Origin: Calycina herbarum
Taxonomy: Eukaryota > Ascomycota > Leotiomycetes > Helotiales > Pezizellaceae
Reading direction: 5' to 3'
DNA: 64,000 nucleotides
NCBI GenBank assembly: GCA_001414485.1
Contig: LLEY01000055.1
Coordinates: 248,001 to 312,000 of the forward strand
Position numbers and translations under genes: made by a program. Positions 12,160 through 21,304 of this stretch are shown in pieces. Positions within the stretch are counted from its first letter, which is position 1, and each line of letters opens with the position of its first letter. The notes under the pieces were generated by a model. That model saw nothing but the letters and a program-made list of their open reading frames with translations, did no database searches and was not told where the DNA came from.

Positions 12160-13845
12160 CGCGATTCTTCATGTTAAAATAACTTAAACATAAACAATTG
12201 AAGCTCGAATCACTCTTATAATCGAAGCAAAGCGAACGAACCCGCGTTTAAGCTAACGTAAGCTAGTAAAGCAGTTTAACATCCCTCGATCGATATTATA
12301 ATATAGAATAGCTGGTCGTACCTCGTAGACAGACACCTAGCATAGGTAGCCGAATCTAACTCTAGTAGAAGAGGAGGCGATTGTTTAATATATTCTCGAC
12401 TAAGATACTAGAGGGTTTTCGCCCTAGAGAGCGGATATATAAGATATAGCCGACCTTCTGATAGACAAGCGTAGTACGCGACGCGTCGAGAAGTGCTAGA
12501 CCTCTTGCTTTATTCAACGACGACTAGAGCTTTCTATACGTCTTTCTCGCGTCTACGACTACTAGAGAGCCCTCTTAGAAGATCTAGACATGTTAAGCGC
12601 GTGGTTTCGATTAGTTACGAACATGTGTATAAAGTATAGGATCTAAGACTCCGATTTCTATAACTTCGACGAGACCGGCTTTATAATAGGCATAATCGGC
12701 AGAAAGACGGTTGTTATACGCTCTAATCGACAGTCTAATCTAAAGCTTATTTAGCCTAGTAATCGAGAATAAGCTACAGCGATTTATGCGGTTGTAGTAG
12801 ACAGCTATATAGTACCCCCTTTTCTATATGTTTAAGGTCGATTTCACCTTACGCCTTAGTACTAGAATAGTAATATACTAGCGGATTAGGTTGTTAAAAC
12901 GACTTAAAACAGTTAGACTAATAATAATATAGGTTTAGAATAGCTTAAACACTTTAATTAAGCAACTCGGGCACGTTGAGTTAGCCGTTATTAGATACTT
13001 ATATTAGACGGTTATAAGAGCTATATCAACGCTGAGTTCAACGAATACTATAAGGAAAACGATATAATACTACTATACCTACCTCCTTATTCTTCGTACT
13101 TAACTCAGCCTCTTAACGTCGGCTTATTTAGCTTATTAAAATAGGTATACGGCAACTAGATATTACGTCTAGTCCGGCTTTAAATCATATATATTACTAA
13201 GGACGAGTTCTTTCCTACGTTTAAAGTAGCCTTTACTATAGTTTTTATAGAAAAAAACGTTAAAGGTAGCTTCTGAGGGTCTGGCCTAGTACCTTAGAAC
13301 CTATAAGTAGTAATATTAAAGCTAGATATTCGTTTATAGACGCCTTCTCTTTATAGAACACCTCCTAGTTTACTCCGACCTTAGGTCTCCTAGACGCTAA
13401 AGAATACAATTGAAGCTATTTCCTAGTCTACTCTAATTAAAGATCGGGTAGCTAAGTACTAGGGAAGCTTGCCAACTCCGATCATTACTGCTGTCGACTA
13501 GCTAGTAAAGGCTATAGTCGCGATTAACTATAAGTTAACGCTTGTAACTGATAGAATTAAGACGCTTAAAGAGGTAAATAAAGTCCTTTTAAAGCGGTGA
13601 CGCGTAAAAAGAACTCGTTTATAGGATTCTAGACTTCTTACTAGATCGTAGGCAGGGTAGCTTTTAAAAGATAAGGGCTTAGTTGAAGAAAAAAGACGCG
13701 ACGAAGATGTTAGCGAGGGTTCGTCGAAGCGGCGTCGTACGACTGGTCGGGTCTGTAGTATCTGCCGCAAACCTAGCTATAATATAAGAACCTGCTTAGA
13801 GGCTGTAGATGTATCTAGTTCATTAGACTCCGATTTAAATTAACT
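12160..13845 (+). pseudogene. Fot1-like transposase relic of element D
   Basis: Reading the plus strand through stops gives the hallmarks of Fot1/pogo (Tc1-mariner superfamily) transposases. There is an N-terminal CENP-B/Tc5-type helix-turn-helix stretch ending near R-L-S-R-V-Y-D-Y. The catalytic-core start Y-N-F-D-E-T-G-F lies at 12659-12682, with the first DDE aspartate preserved. An L-T-Q-P-L-N-V-G-L-F segment near 13100 corresponds to the region of the second catalytic acid. A C-terminal zinc-knuckle-like C-S-I-C...R-T-C lies at 13754-13795. Many codons are TAG/TAA where CAG/CAA would fit. Inactive, RIP-like. Confidence 0.88.
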
Positions 13846-13895
13846 ATTTTAAGCTTGATTTAGTAGTGTTGTAGGGTTTAGTAGTTAGGAGGTCT

Positions 13896-13944
13896 GGAAA
13901 AGTGGCTCGCTAAGTAATATGGCTCGCCAAGTGATAAAACACGT
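13896..13944. repeat. Right TIR of element D
   Basis: Inverted copy of 12085-12133, ending GATAAAACACGT just before the TA at 13945-13946. Confidence 0.93.
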
Positions 13945-14241
13945 TATAGGAACTAGGCAGGTAGCTAATTCGGTATACCGTCTTCTTATAGTTCTCCTAT
14001 TATCTGTAAGTTCTGTAAATGCCGTGAAATAGCCTATAAGTTCTAGTATTACTGTAAAGGCCCGCTATGTTCTAGTGTTGCTAAAATAGCCTAATATATT
14101 CTAGTATTACTATAAAGGCTCTTAAGTTCTAGTGTTGCTATAAAGGCTCGATATGTTCTAGTATTGCTAAAATAGCCCGATATATTCTAGTGCTACTAAA
14201 ATAGCCCGATGTGTTCTAGTGTTAAGGAGAATCGAATCTAA

Positions 14242-14483
14242 TATTAGGGCTTGTAGTAAGTGCTAATGAATTAAACTACAGAGGCTGTCTATATATAAGA
14301 AGATTCGATTATCCTTTCTAAGCTAGAGTCCTTGCTAACTTATATACTTAGTTAGCTTATTCTAGAGGGTTCTGCTAAGAGTACTCTCGAAGGTTCTGTC
14401 ACGTCCATGCGTTGCCAAGCGAGGTCACGTGAATGCGTCGCTGGAGTACTCCGAGACTTATTCCACGGGTATAACCCTTAACA
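14242..14483 (-). repeat. 5' LTR of retrotransposon A
   Basis: 242 bp, starting TATTAGGG (mutated from TGTCAGGG) and ending CCCTTAACA. Differences from the 7119-7360 copy are mostly C/T and G/A transitions, as expected of RIP rather than simple age. Confidence 0.93.
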
Positions 14484-14649
14484 TATATTACCGAGCTGCG
14501 CACTTTTACCGACTTCTACTACTTTAAAATATAATAAATCAACTATAATAATAGATAAAACTTATTACTCTTCGGATTCTAATAAGCTAGATATATCTAT
14601 AAGTTCTTAACAAGTTCGCGTATTATAACTAGTCTTTCTATAAGTGCTA

Positions 14650-16110
14650 TAACGTTGCGTAGTCGAAATCCCTTCTTTACGATTTACTCTTCTAAAGCGC
14701 TTATCGCGTCGTATCTCCTTATTTACTTCGTCTTAAGCTATAATATCGTATACATCCTCTATAGTAAGTGTACCTCCTTAATAGATACGATTCTTTTTAG
14801 CTCTACGACGCTTAGAAAGTGCCTTATTTACTGCTCGAAGTATACGTAGCTCGGCATTAACAAGAGTTAATTCATAAGCTAAACGCTCTATACCTTTAGC
14901 TAATAAAGCAACAGTTTAAAAAAGAGGAGTAGGCGAGCTTCCTTAATAATAGGTAATATAATCTTTAACCAAAGTCGTTTACGAAAGAGCTTCCGTTAGG
15001 TTATAAGGGGTCTACAAAACCTAAGGGTCTGCCTCGACGGAAGGGGGGCTAGTAGGCGTTAGAGTTTATAACTTTATATCTAACTTTGATATAACTACTT
15101 AAGGGTTAAAAGGTATTAATCTAGCCTTATAGAATCTAGCCTAACTGTTTATAGGAGTAATTAACTTAATATACGCTTATTTAAAGGCTATAAGGAACTC
15201 GACCTTAGTAATATAATTAATATACGCTTTTATAAACCCTTTAATTTCTTAACTATACTTCTGCTTAAGAATAGTAAAACACCTAATATTAAGTAGCTAG
15301 GTTAGATAAGAAGAATACGGAGGTAATCTAAGAGTTATAATATTATAAGACTTATAATATTCTTAAAATTCTACTAATTCGTAACTCTTATACCTATCTA
15401 AAACTAACATATAATATAGACCCTTAGCTTAAGCAGTAGTATATTTATCAAAGTATTTCAACTATTCTAGACCTGTCTTATTATTTATCTAACTATTATT
15501 TATAGGTTTAATAACCTAATCGTAAGGGAGGCTAGTTTTAGAATACTAATTCGCAAGGTAATTAGCACCTTAAACAACAAGGAATAGAGGGATACTCCTA
15601 CCTTTATTATTAATCGTAACAATTACTATCGCCTATTCTCAATTACCTAGTTAAACTACCTTACTCTTGCCACGTAGATTAGTACAAGTAATAACTATTC
15701 TAGGACAGATTTAACCTATTATAAAGCCAGTCTTATCGAAGTTATAAAAATCGCTATCTACTATACTATATTTCACCTGTATATTCTCTACTAGTCGAAA
15801 CCACGCACCAATTAACTCAAGATCTTCGCATAAGGCTCTTTAAAAGTCGTAAACGCGATTAAAACGCGTCTTTAGCTCTAGTCGTCGAACTACGAATCGT
15901 TCTACCTAGCGCTTTCCGACGCGTTTTACTCCGCGTACCTCGAGGAGGTAATTCGCCATATCTTCTACATTAGCTAGCCAAGGCGAAAACCCTCTAGAAT
16001 CTCGATCAAATATATGTCGAATAATTGTTTCCTCCTCTAATTTCGTCAGCTTTAAACAATTGGGTTCAACATCGTTGCGAGAAGGTCGGCCGTTCATTCT
16101 AAGACGAAGA
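14650..16110 (-). pseudogene. Fot1-like transposase relic of element C
   Basis: The best preserved part is 15906-16097 on the minus strand. It reads N-G-R-P-S-R-N-D, then K-L-T-K-L-E-E-E-T-I-I-R-H-I-F-D and D-S-R-G-F-S-P-W-L-A-N-V-E-D-M-A, the N-terminal DNA-binding region typical of Fot1-type transposases. The DDE core start reads Y-N-F-D-K-T-G-F at 15723-15746, where the family has E; the catalytic D is kept. Downstream frames are broken by TAA/TAG. Less mutated than D or A over the N-terminus. Confidence 0.85.
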
Positions 16111-16270
16111 GTAGATTCAGGAACTTTATAGATTTTTACAGCGTTTCTATAGCTTAATTTTCGTTTAGATGTTCGAATAGCTTCAATAGCTAATATAATT
16201 CGTACTTCTTAAGTTTAGACTTACATTATAGAAGAAGAAAACGCGTATTAAAGTAGTAGGGTAGTAAATT

Positions 16271-16321
16271 CGGTAAAAGTGCGCAGCTCAGTGATGTGCG
16301 CAGCTCGGTGATGGATCACGT
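16271..16321. repeat. Right TIR of element C
   Basis: 51 bp. Read inward from 16321 it is ACGTGATCC, then the two 17-bp units ATCACCGAGCTGCGCAC and ATCACTGAGCTGCGCAC, then TTTTACCG. The left TIR has the same layout but is split between its two 17-bp units by retrotransposon A. Confidence 0.92.
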
Positions 16322-16650
16322 TATCTGAATTTTTATAGGGTCTTAGTAGAGACTACTCAACTTTATAAAAAATTTCTAAGAGGGTTTTCTAAGAATTAAC
16401 TATTACTAAGTTTATTCTTATTATACTTACTTAGATATAGTAATAAATAAAGAGGAGGTATAAGAAGATATAGCAGTTCTTTCTAGCTAGGTCTTATATC
16501 TTAAAGAGTACTTTAATTTTCTGTTTTCTAAAATAAATAAGGAAAAAACTTAAGAAGAAAAAAGCACAGTTTATAAAAAAAAGTGTCAAAAAGGAAGCTT
16601 AATTCGCAACTCACTGTAACAAAAAGCAGTTTATATATATATAATTCCTC
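16322..16650. other. AT-rich spacer right of the nest
   Basis: TA target copy of element C at 16322-16323, then AT-rich DNA with runs of A and an imperfect TATATA stretch at about 16632-16642. No gene seen. The right edge is the 3' side of the minus-strand gene ending at 16651. Confidence 0.6.
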
Positions 16651-17571
16651 TTACCCATTATAACCGCATTTCACTATAAGATCGCCGGTATGTCCAACCA
16701 AGGCGTCTTTGAAGTAGAATCGGCCGCGAGACTGAGATGTCAGAGTCTTCCTTTCAAAATTGGTGTTTTTTACTTACGGGGAAATAAAATTGCTGGTTTC
16801 CACTAAGAGCGTTTTTGAATTCGTGTACTAGATTGTGGAAGTTGATCTTTGCTGTGTCGAAATGGCGATTTATGTCACTTGAAACATCGAACTTCTCGCC
16901 TGTTGACTTTGACGTCCAGTCCTTGGCTTCTGCTTTCCAGTTGTAATTGACTACAGGATCTGCAATTGAAATTGCAACACCGCCGTCAGTGACCTCTGTC
17001 ATGGTGAAGACGACTCTCCATGTTGCCACTACTTCGTTGCAAGGACAAGACAGGTTAGCCATGAACCACTGGAAATCGGGCAGGGAAGAAGAAAGAAGCA
17101 ACTGTTTGAATCTACAAATCCTTATGTTTAGAACCAAGTGGGGGGTCGACGGTATACCCAAAGCGAATATAGGTAAACCCTTCAAGGGTCATTGTGTTGC
17201 TCCCAGGTACTATACTAAATCTTGAACAGGAAGTCGCTATGTAAAAAGAAATTAGTACTAGGCCTACAGTTGTAGCAATCGGCGTTTAGCGAAAACTCAC
17301 ACAGAGCGAAACTATCAAGTTTGTTCTTCATTTCTGAGTCTTTCCAACTCCAATCTATAGGCTTCCATTGATACCAGCACAACGCACCTGGAGGCAAGCC
17401 AGACCACACTCCGTCATTGCCTGCAGCTTTGGCCCTAACGTTGACCTCCTCGGGCTGGCTATCGGTGAAAGTCATGAGGTACTGATCATCAACAACATCT
17501 TCCTGAACGTATGGCTTGGTTCCCGACTGAGACACCGTTTCTTCCTCAGACAACTCACTTCCTTCTCTCAT
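16651..17571 (-). CDS. Hypothetical protein, four exons
   Basis: Not recognised. A consistent four-exon model can be read: 17571..17301, 17209..17158, 17111..16778 and 16746..16651, giving 250 residues. Introns are about 91, 46 and 31 bp with donors GTGAGT, GTATAC and GTAAGT; branch-like ACTAAT and CTAAAC precede the first two TAG acceptors, and phases agree at every junction. The third intron is very short (31 bp); its splicing is supported only by the open downstream exon, which ends GDLIVKCGYNG. The protein has no signal peptide or membrane segment, an acidic N-terminus, many aromatic residues (WYQWKPIDWSWKD) and a beta-rich middle. It is the first gene right of the transposon nest. Confidence 0.6.
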
Positions 17572-18340
17572 AACCCTGTTTCCTCAATTTCCCTAAACAT
17601 ACTTTTTTAAAGGGCAATACTGACTCCGAGATCATCTACAATGGAAGATTGATTATGATCGTGGGAAGAAAGCTCTTTTGGTTTCGTCTTCTACATGAGT
17701 TATTTTCTAATTGGATGGTTTTCTTAATACAAGCACTGGTGTCTCATCACAAACAGTGAAATTGACCGAACGTGTGTTGACAAAACAAACATTCCTAAAG
17801 AACCATTCTTGTATCATAGTACGCGGATTGATTATTAAGATTTATACGAAATATAGAAACTTCTGCCAAGAAAATCAATCCCCATGCCACGATTTTGAAA
17901 AACACGTGATCTGTTACCACACGTGAGCTGGCGTAAGTTTCGTGTATGCGTCACTCTTGACAAGCGCGCTCTCACATCTATTTTTCTGCAAACATCCTGC
18001 TATGTCACTTCCTTGCTGTATTCATCTCCTCTATTGCTCAACTTTGTCTAATGAAGAATAAGTATTGCATCATGATGATGTATTTCCTTAGGAATCTGAT
18101 AAATAATCTTGTTAGTCCTTCGAAAGAAGTTAAAAGAATAAGTTCATCGATTACTATGTAAACAGTTGACATAAGTATCATGCGCTGTTGTCCACTCCGG
18201 TGTCCCAAATTGGTACGTGCTTTCTGATGTGTTCGGGGTGTTTCTTAGCAAAGCGAGAGATATTTGAGACGAAGTCAAAGTATAATGGATTTAGCTATCT
18301 ATCTCCAGGTGTCAATTTCGGCGACGAGACCGGTTTCTAC
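17572..18340. other. Intergenic spacer
   Basis: Between two minus-strand genes. It holds the presumed promoter of the hypothetical gene and the 3' side of the dehydrogenase gene. Small open frames such as 17711-17926 have no recognisable content. A pair of CACGTG-type words lies near 17904-17924. Confidence 0.5.
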
Positions 18341-19403
18341 TCAAACATACGCTGGCGAGCGATTCATGTTTCGAATTCCAACAACACTGACCCTCAAATA
18401 ATCAACATCTTCTTTTATACGCTTGGCCACATCTCCACTGGCAAGTTCTTCAACATCCCACGATGCCCACAGAACGCGACCGTTCGCGAATTCAGCTTCT
18501 TTTGAAGCAGCCCAAACCGCGAATGCACCAGGTAGGCTCACTATTAATCCCAGTGTCAGCTTTCTATTGGAATCATAAACGCACGCTGACTTACCATTAT
18601 CAAATGGAGCCATGTCTTCAGTTATACCACCCGCTTCCCAACCAGCTCCAAAGACCGTACCAGGATGAAAAGTTACGACTTGCAGCTCTTCAATGGGTGT
18701 TTGAGTGGCAAGTAATTGTACCAGTAATACGGAACTGGACTTGCTGAGAACATACGATGCCCGAGGAATAACCATTGGGTGCGTTTGCCCATGTATGACA
18801 GCGCTGGTTACATTGATGAGAAACTTTACCTTGTGTGTTAACTTTCTTTCTTGCTATAGAAGGATTTGTACTTACCTTCTTCTTCCCATCGTTTTGCTTC
18901 ATGAAACGTTCCGCTAGTAGTAATGGTCCATACAAATTGGCTTCTATTTGCGACCAAACCTCGGAGGACCCAAGTTCCAGTAGGGACTTAGGCTCGGTAA
19001 ACTTGGCGGCATTGAGAACCAGAACGTCAACTGCAAGACCCTGCTTTGCTAGATGGTCCCACAAAGCTGAAATCTCCGTTTTGCTTGTTACATCGCATTG
19101 GTGAGCGATAACTTTGCCAGAGACTTTGGCTGATTGTGTGGCTGATTGTGTCTTTTGCGTTAGCTCGGCGGCTGCTGCTTCGAGGACCTCAAGGCGACGT
19201 CCGATGATGATGACTGTGGCCGCGGATGCAAGAAGGAAATGCTCGGCAATGGATTTTCCGATACCAGTTCCACCTCCTGTAATGAACACCGTTTTTCCCG
19301 CTTGACTTAGCTCGGGTCGTGTGGGTGATATGGCGGGATATTCTGTTCTATGGACCGTGGGGGTGAAGTCGGTTTCGACAAGTTCTGCGAGAGGGTTCGA
19401 CAT
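18341..19403 (-). CDS. Short-chain dehydrogenase/reductase (SDR)
   Basis: NAD(P)-dependent oxidoreductase of the classical SDR type; substrate unknown. Three exons: 19403..18876, 18829..18595 and 18540..18341 (320 residues), with introns of 46 and 54 bp (GTAAGT donors). The second intron is a multiple of three and stays open, so an unspliced reading would add 18 residues. The Rossmann glycine motif TGGGTGIG lies at residues 42-49, followed by an N-A-A motif (VLVLNAAK) and the catalytic Y-V-L-S-K in exon 2. The C-terminus YLRVSVVG resembles SDRs next to fungal metabolite regulators. It is divergent from the Zn2Cys6 gene at 19965 and shares a 561-bp promoter with a perfect inverted repeat, so control by that regulator is a reasonable inference. 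Confidence 0.9.
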
Positions 19404-19964
19404 AATTTTTGGGTAGGTAGTAAATACTCTTGCTGTGAAAATGAAGTTGACGGCGATGTAAGTTTGGAGATAGTGTTTTAGAATATCATGGGCGAAGGTA
19501 AGACTTTATACCGCTTCCCTCTTTCAAAGCTATTGCCATTGCCTTGTAGTATCTTACCTCTGCTGGCTTCTGATTTGCAAACCATATTCCGCAAGTCCGC
19601 CAAGTAAGAAGTTTCACGCTCTCCTCAAATGAAAGGAGGTGGACGCTAAGCGAATCGGGTTAGCGTCCACCAAGGGGGATCACAAAAAGGGTCATGAAGT
19701 TACACAAGTTCCGAACGAGGACAGCATGTGATTTCTCTTAACGGCAACTCTTGAAAAACTAAAAACAAAACGCTTCTATTTCGCTGTATAAAAGTGGTGC
19801 TGTCACGTGATGGACCCTGGTTTCCGCATTCTTGCGGGCTTATGAATCCAACGTCGCACGCCATTACAACTTCTCCGCTATCAAACTTTTTTTCCCAACC
19901 CGCCTATACCATGAATCTGGATATTCTAGAAAATCCCGCTGTTGAATTTGTAGCATAGCGGCAT
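19404..19964. promoter_or_regulatory. Bidirectional promoter between SDR and Zn2Cys6 regulator
   Basis: 561 bp between two divergent start codons. The 12-bp inverted repeat lies about 235 bp upstream of the SDR start and about 295 bp upstream of the regulator start. Nothing else stands out. Confidence 0.6.
19638..19671. promoter_or_regulatory. 12-bp perfect inverted repeat, candidate operator
   Basis: GGTGGACGCTAA (19638-19649) and its exact reverse complement TTAGCGTCCACC (19660-19671) are separated by 10 bp. Zn(II)2Cys6 dimers commonly bind inverted or everted triplets with fixed spacing, so a symmetric site in the shared promoter of a regulator and an enzyme gene is a plausible target. 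The symmetry is read directly; the binding is inference. Confidence 0.6.
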
Positions 19965-21158
19965 TTGACTATGACTCCATTCGCTACGAGATCTCCAGGA
20001 GCAAGATCTTGCACAGCCTGCTCAAAAGCGAAGAGAAAATGTGACAAAAGGTCGCCAGAGTGTCGTCGCTGTAAAATCAAGAAACAAAGTTGTATATATC
20101 CCCCGGCGAAAGCAACTTGTTTTGTGAGGCTGCAAACTCCAGTAGAATCTCCGCAACGAGAATTTGAGTCTCAAATCCCGGCGGGGCCACCGTTGAACTT
20201 ATCCGTGGTCCCAGAATTACAATGGGATGGTCCATACGACGATGACTTAGACTTGTCTACATTCCTCCTACCCATCGAGGTTGATATGCAACTAAGCAAT
20301 CTTACTGCCGAGCCCATCGCGAGCGGGCATTGCGGAGCATGGTTCTTGTCGCCGGAGACCTGGGAAGTTGATCACACACGATTCCCAGTACCCGGGAATT
20401 TTGAGATAACCGATCTGAAAGATCTCCACCGAATAATCCAAGACTGGCTCAAAACTTGGGTTACCACAGGTAGCAATGTCTTCATACACTGCAAACTATA
20501 TCGCGATAAATTCCCTTCGGTTGTTCAGGCAGCTTACACGACATTATCGGCATACACGAACAGGATACCAGAAAATACCGATATGATCCTCCGTATCGTT
20601 AATGAACAAGCAAAAGAATTAGTGGCTACGATCAAGTCCGCGCCCCAATACTCGCTGGATATATTTGAGCACCTCGCGAATGTACATGCTTTATTCGTCT
20701 ATCAAGTCATTGGTCTCCTTGACGGCGATATAACTTCTCGTCATCTTGCCGAGGAACGATCACCTTTCTTCATTCAGTTTCTCACCCAAATGCTCGAGAA
20801 CGCTAGCACAAATCTTGCGTCTTCTCTCATATTCGACCAGACTATACCCTCGAAAAGCCTTTGGAGGACATGGGTCATTTCTGAAAGCGTACGACGAACT
20901 TGGCTTGTCGGAATGGGTTTCAACGCAGCTTACGATGGATTGAGACAAGGTTGGACACCGTGCGGTGGAGATATTCCATTTACGAGCCGTGAAGGACTAT
21001 GGACTGCTCCTTCTGCTGATATGTGGGCCGATATTTGTGCTGTCAAGGATGTGAACTTTATACGGAGGTTTCATGTTGCGTGGGGTGCTGATGTGGGGGA
21101 AATGGATGTCTTTGGGAAGACAATGTTGAAGATTACTTATGGGAAGGAGTGGATTTGA
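19965..21158 (+). CDS. Zn(II)2Cys6 transcription factor
   Basis: Fungal binuclear zinc-cluster regulator acting in the nucleus. Single exon, 397 residues; the alternative start MTP two codons later would not change the domain. Cysteines at residues 16, 19, 26, 33, 36 and 43 give C-x2-C-x6-C-x6-C-x2-C-x6-C, with the basic K-A-K-R-K-C-D-K between. A short linker follows, then a helical region of about 300 residues with no motif I can name, as in the fungal-specific middle/C-terminal domains. No dimerising coiled coil is obvious right after the cluster. It is divergent from the SDR gene, which it may control through the palindrome at 19638-19671. Intact; the product regulated is unknown. Confidence 0.9.
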   Translation: MTMTPFATRSPGARSCTACSKAKRKCDKRSPECRRCKIKKQSCIYPPAKATCFVRLQTPVESPQREFESQIPAGPPLNLSVVPELQWDGPYDDDLDLSTFLLPIEVDMQLSNLTAEPIASGHCGAWFLSPETWEVDHTRFPVPGNFEITDLKDLHRIIQDWLKTWVTTGSNVFIHCKLYRDKFPSVVQAAYTTLSAYTNRIPENTDMILRIVNEQAKELVATIKSAPQYSLDIFEHLANVHALFVYQVIGLLDGDITSRHLAEERSPFFIQFLTQMLENASTNLASSLIFDQTIPSKSLWRTWVISESVRRTWLVGMGFNAAYDGLRQGWTPCGGDIPFTSREGLWTAPSADMWADICAVKDVNFIRRFHVAWGADVGEMDVFGKTMLKITYGKEWI

Positions 21159-21304
21159 ACTAGGAATCTCAAGGGTTCTTTGACTTGAGTGGAAAAGATA
21201 GAGTAAGTGAGCGAAAATTACTTTGGAACATTAACCAGGACATCTCAAATGCACCAAAATTCATCAGACGGTTAAACCTCGAAACCAAGAGTGAGGTACA
21301 ATAA

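Larger units (their letters stand above)
12085..13944 (+). mobile_element. Fot1/pogo-type DNA transposon D, nested in retrotransposon A
   Basis: 1860-bp element with 49-bp terminal inverted repeats (12085-12133 and 13896-13944), flanked by TA on both sides (12083-12084 and 13945-13946). Each TIR reads ACGTGTTTT, then two tandem 17-bp units (ATCACTTAGCGAGCCAC and a close variant), then TTTTCC. The interior encodes a plus-strand transposase broken by stops. The uninterrupted version of the target is present in copy B at 36782-36783, which proves this is an insertion into the retrotransposon. Confidence 0.95.
7119..14483 (-). mobile_element. Ty3/gypsy LTR retrotransposon A, RIP-mutated, interrupted by element D
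   Basis: Two 242-bp LTRs (7119-7360 and 14242-14483) bound an internal region whose coding sense is the minus strand. Readable relics in that sense run gag zinc knuckle (about 11150-11205), reverse transcriptase with F-V-Q-K-P-E-R-G-L-R-F-C (about 10109-10172) and the YIDD box (9815-9826), and an integrase S-N-R-G-P-type motif (about 8220-8265). A purine tract on the minus strand (7361-7377) sits against the left LTR, which marks that LTR as the 3' one. All frames are broken by TAG/TAA stops and CpA/TpG is strongly depleted in favour of TpA, the RIP pattern. Flanks are CACAT (left) and TATAT (right), a 5-bp target duplication after two C-to-T changes. Without element D the length is about 5.5 kb, matching copy B. 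Confidence 0.93.
14489..16321 (-). mobile_element. Fot1/pogo-type DNA transposon C, right part
   Basis: Continuation of element C after retrotransposon A and the TATAT target copy (14484-14488). It begins with the second 17-bp TIR unit and runs to the 51-bp right TIR (16271-16321), which ends ATCACGT before TA at 16322-16323. Coding sense is minus. Together with 7091-7118 it makes a complete but inactive element of about 1.86 kb. Its sequence differs clearly from D, so it belongs to a separate family of the same design. Confidence 0.9.

Noticed and set aside
13528..13770. 80-codon minus-strand frame inside element D
   Set aside because: It is the shadow of the transposase 3' end, which reads on the plus strand with a zinc-knuckle-like C-terminus.
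14489..16321. Reading the right part of element C as a second LTR element
   Set aside because: Its ends are TIRs with TA flanks and its protein relic is a Fot1-type transposase, not gag-pol.
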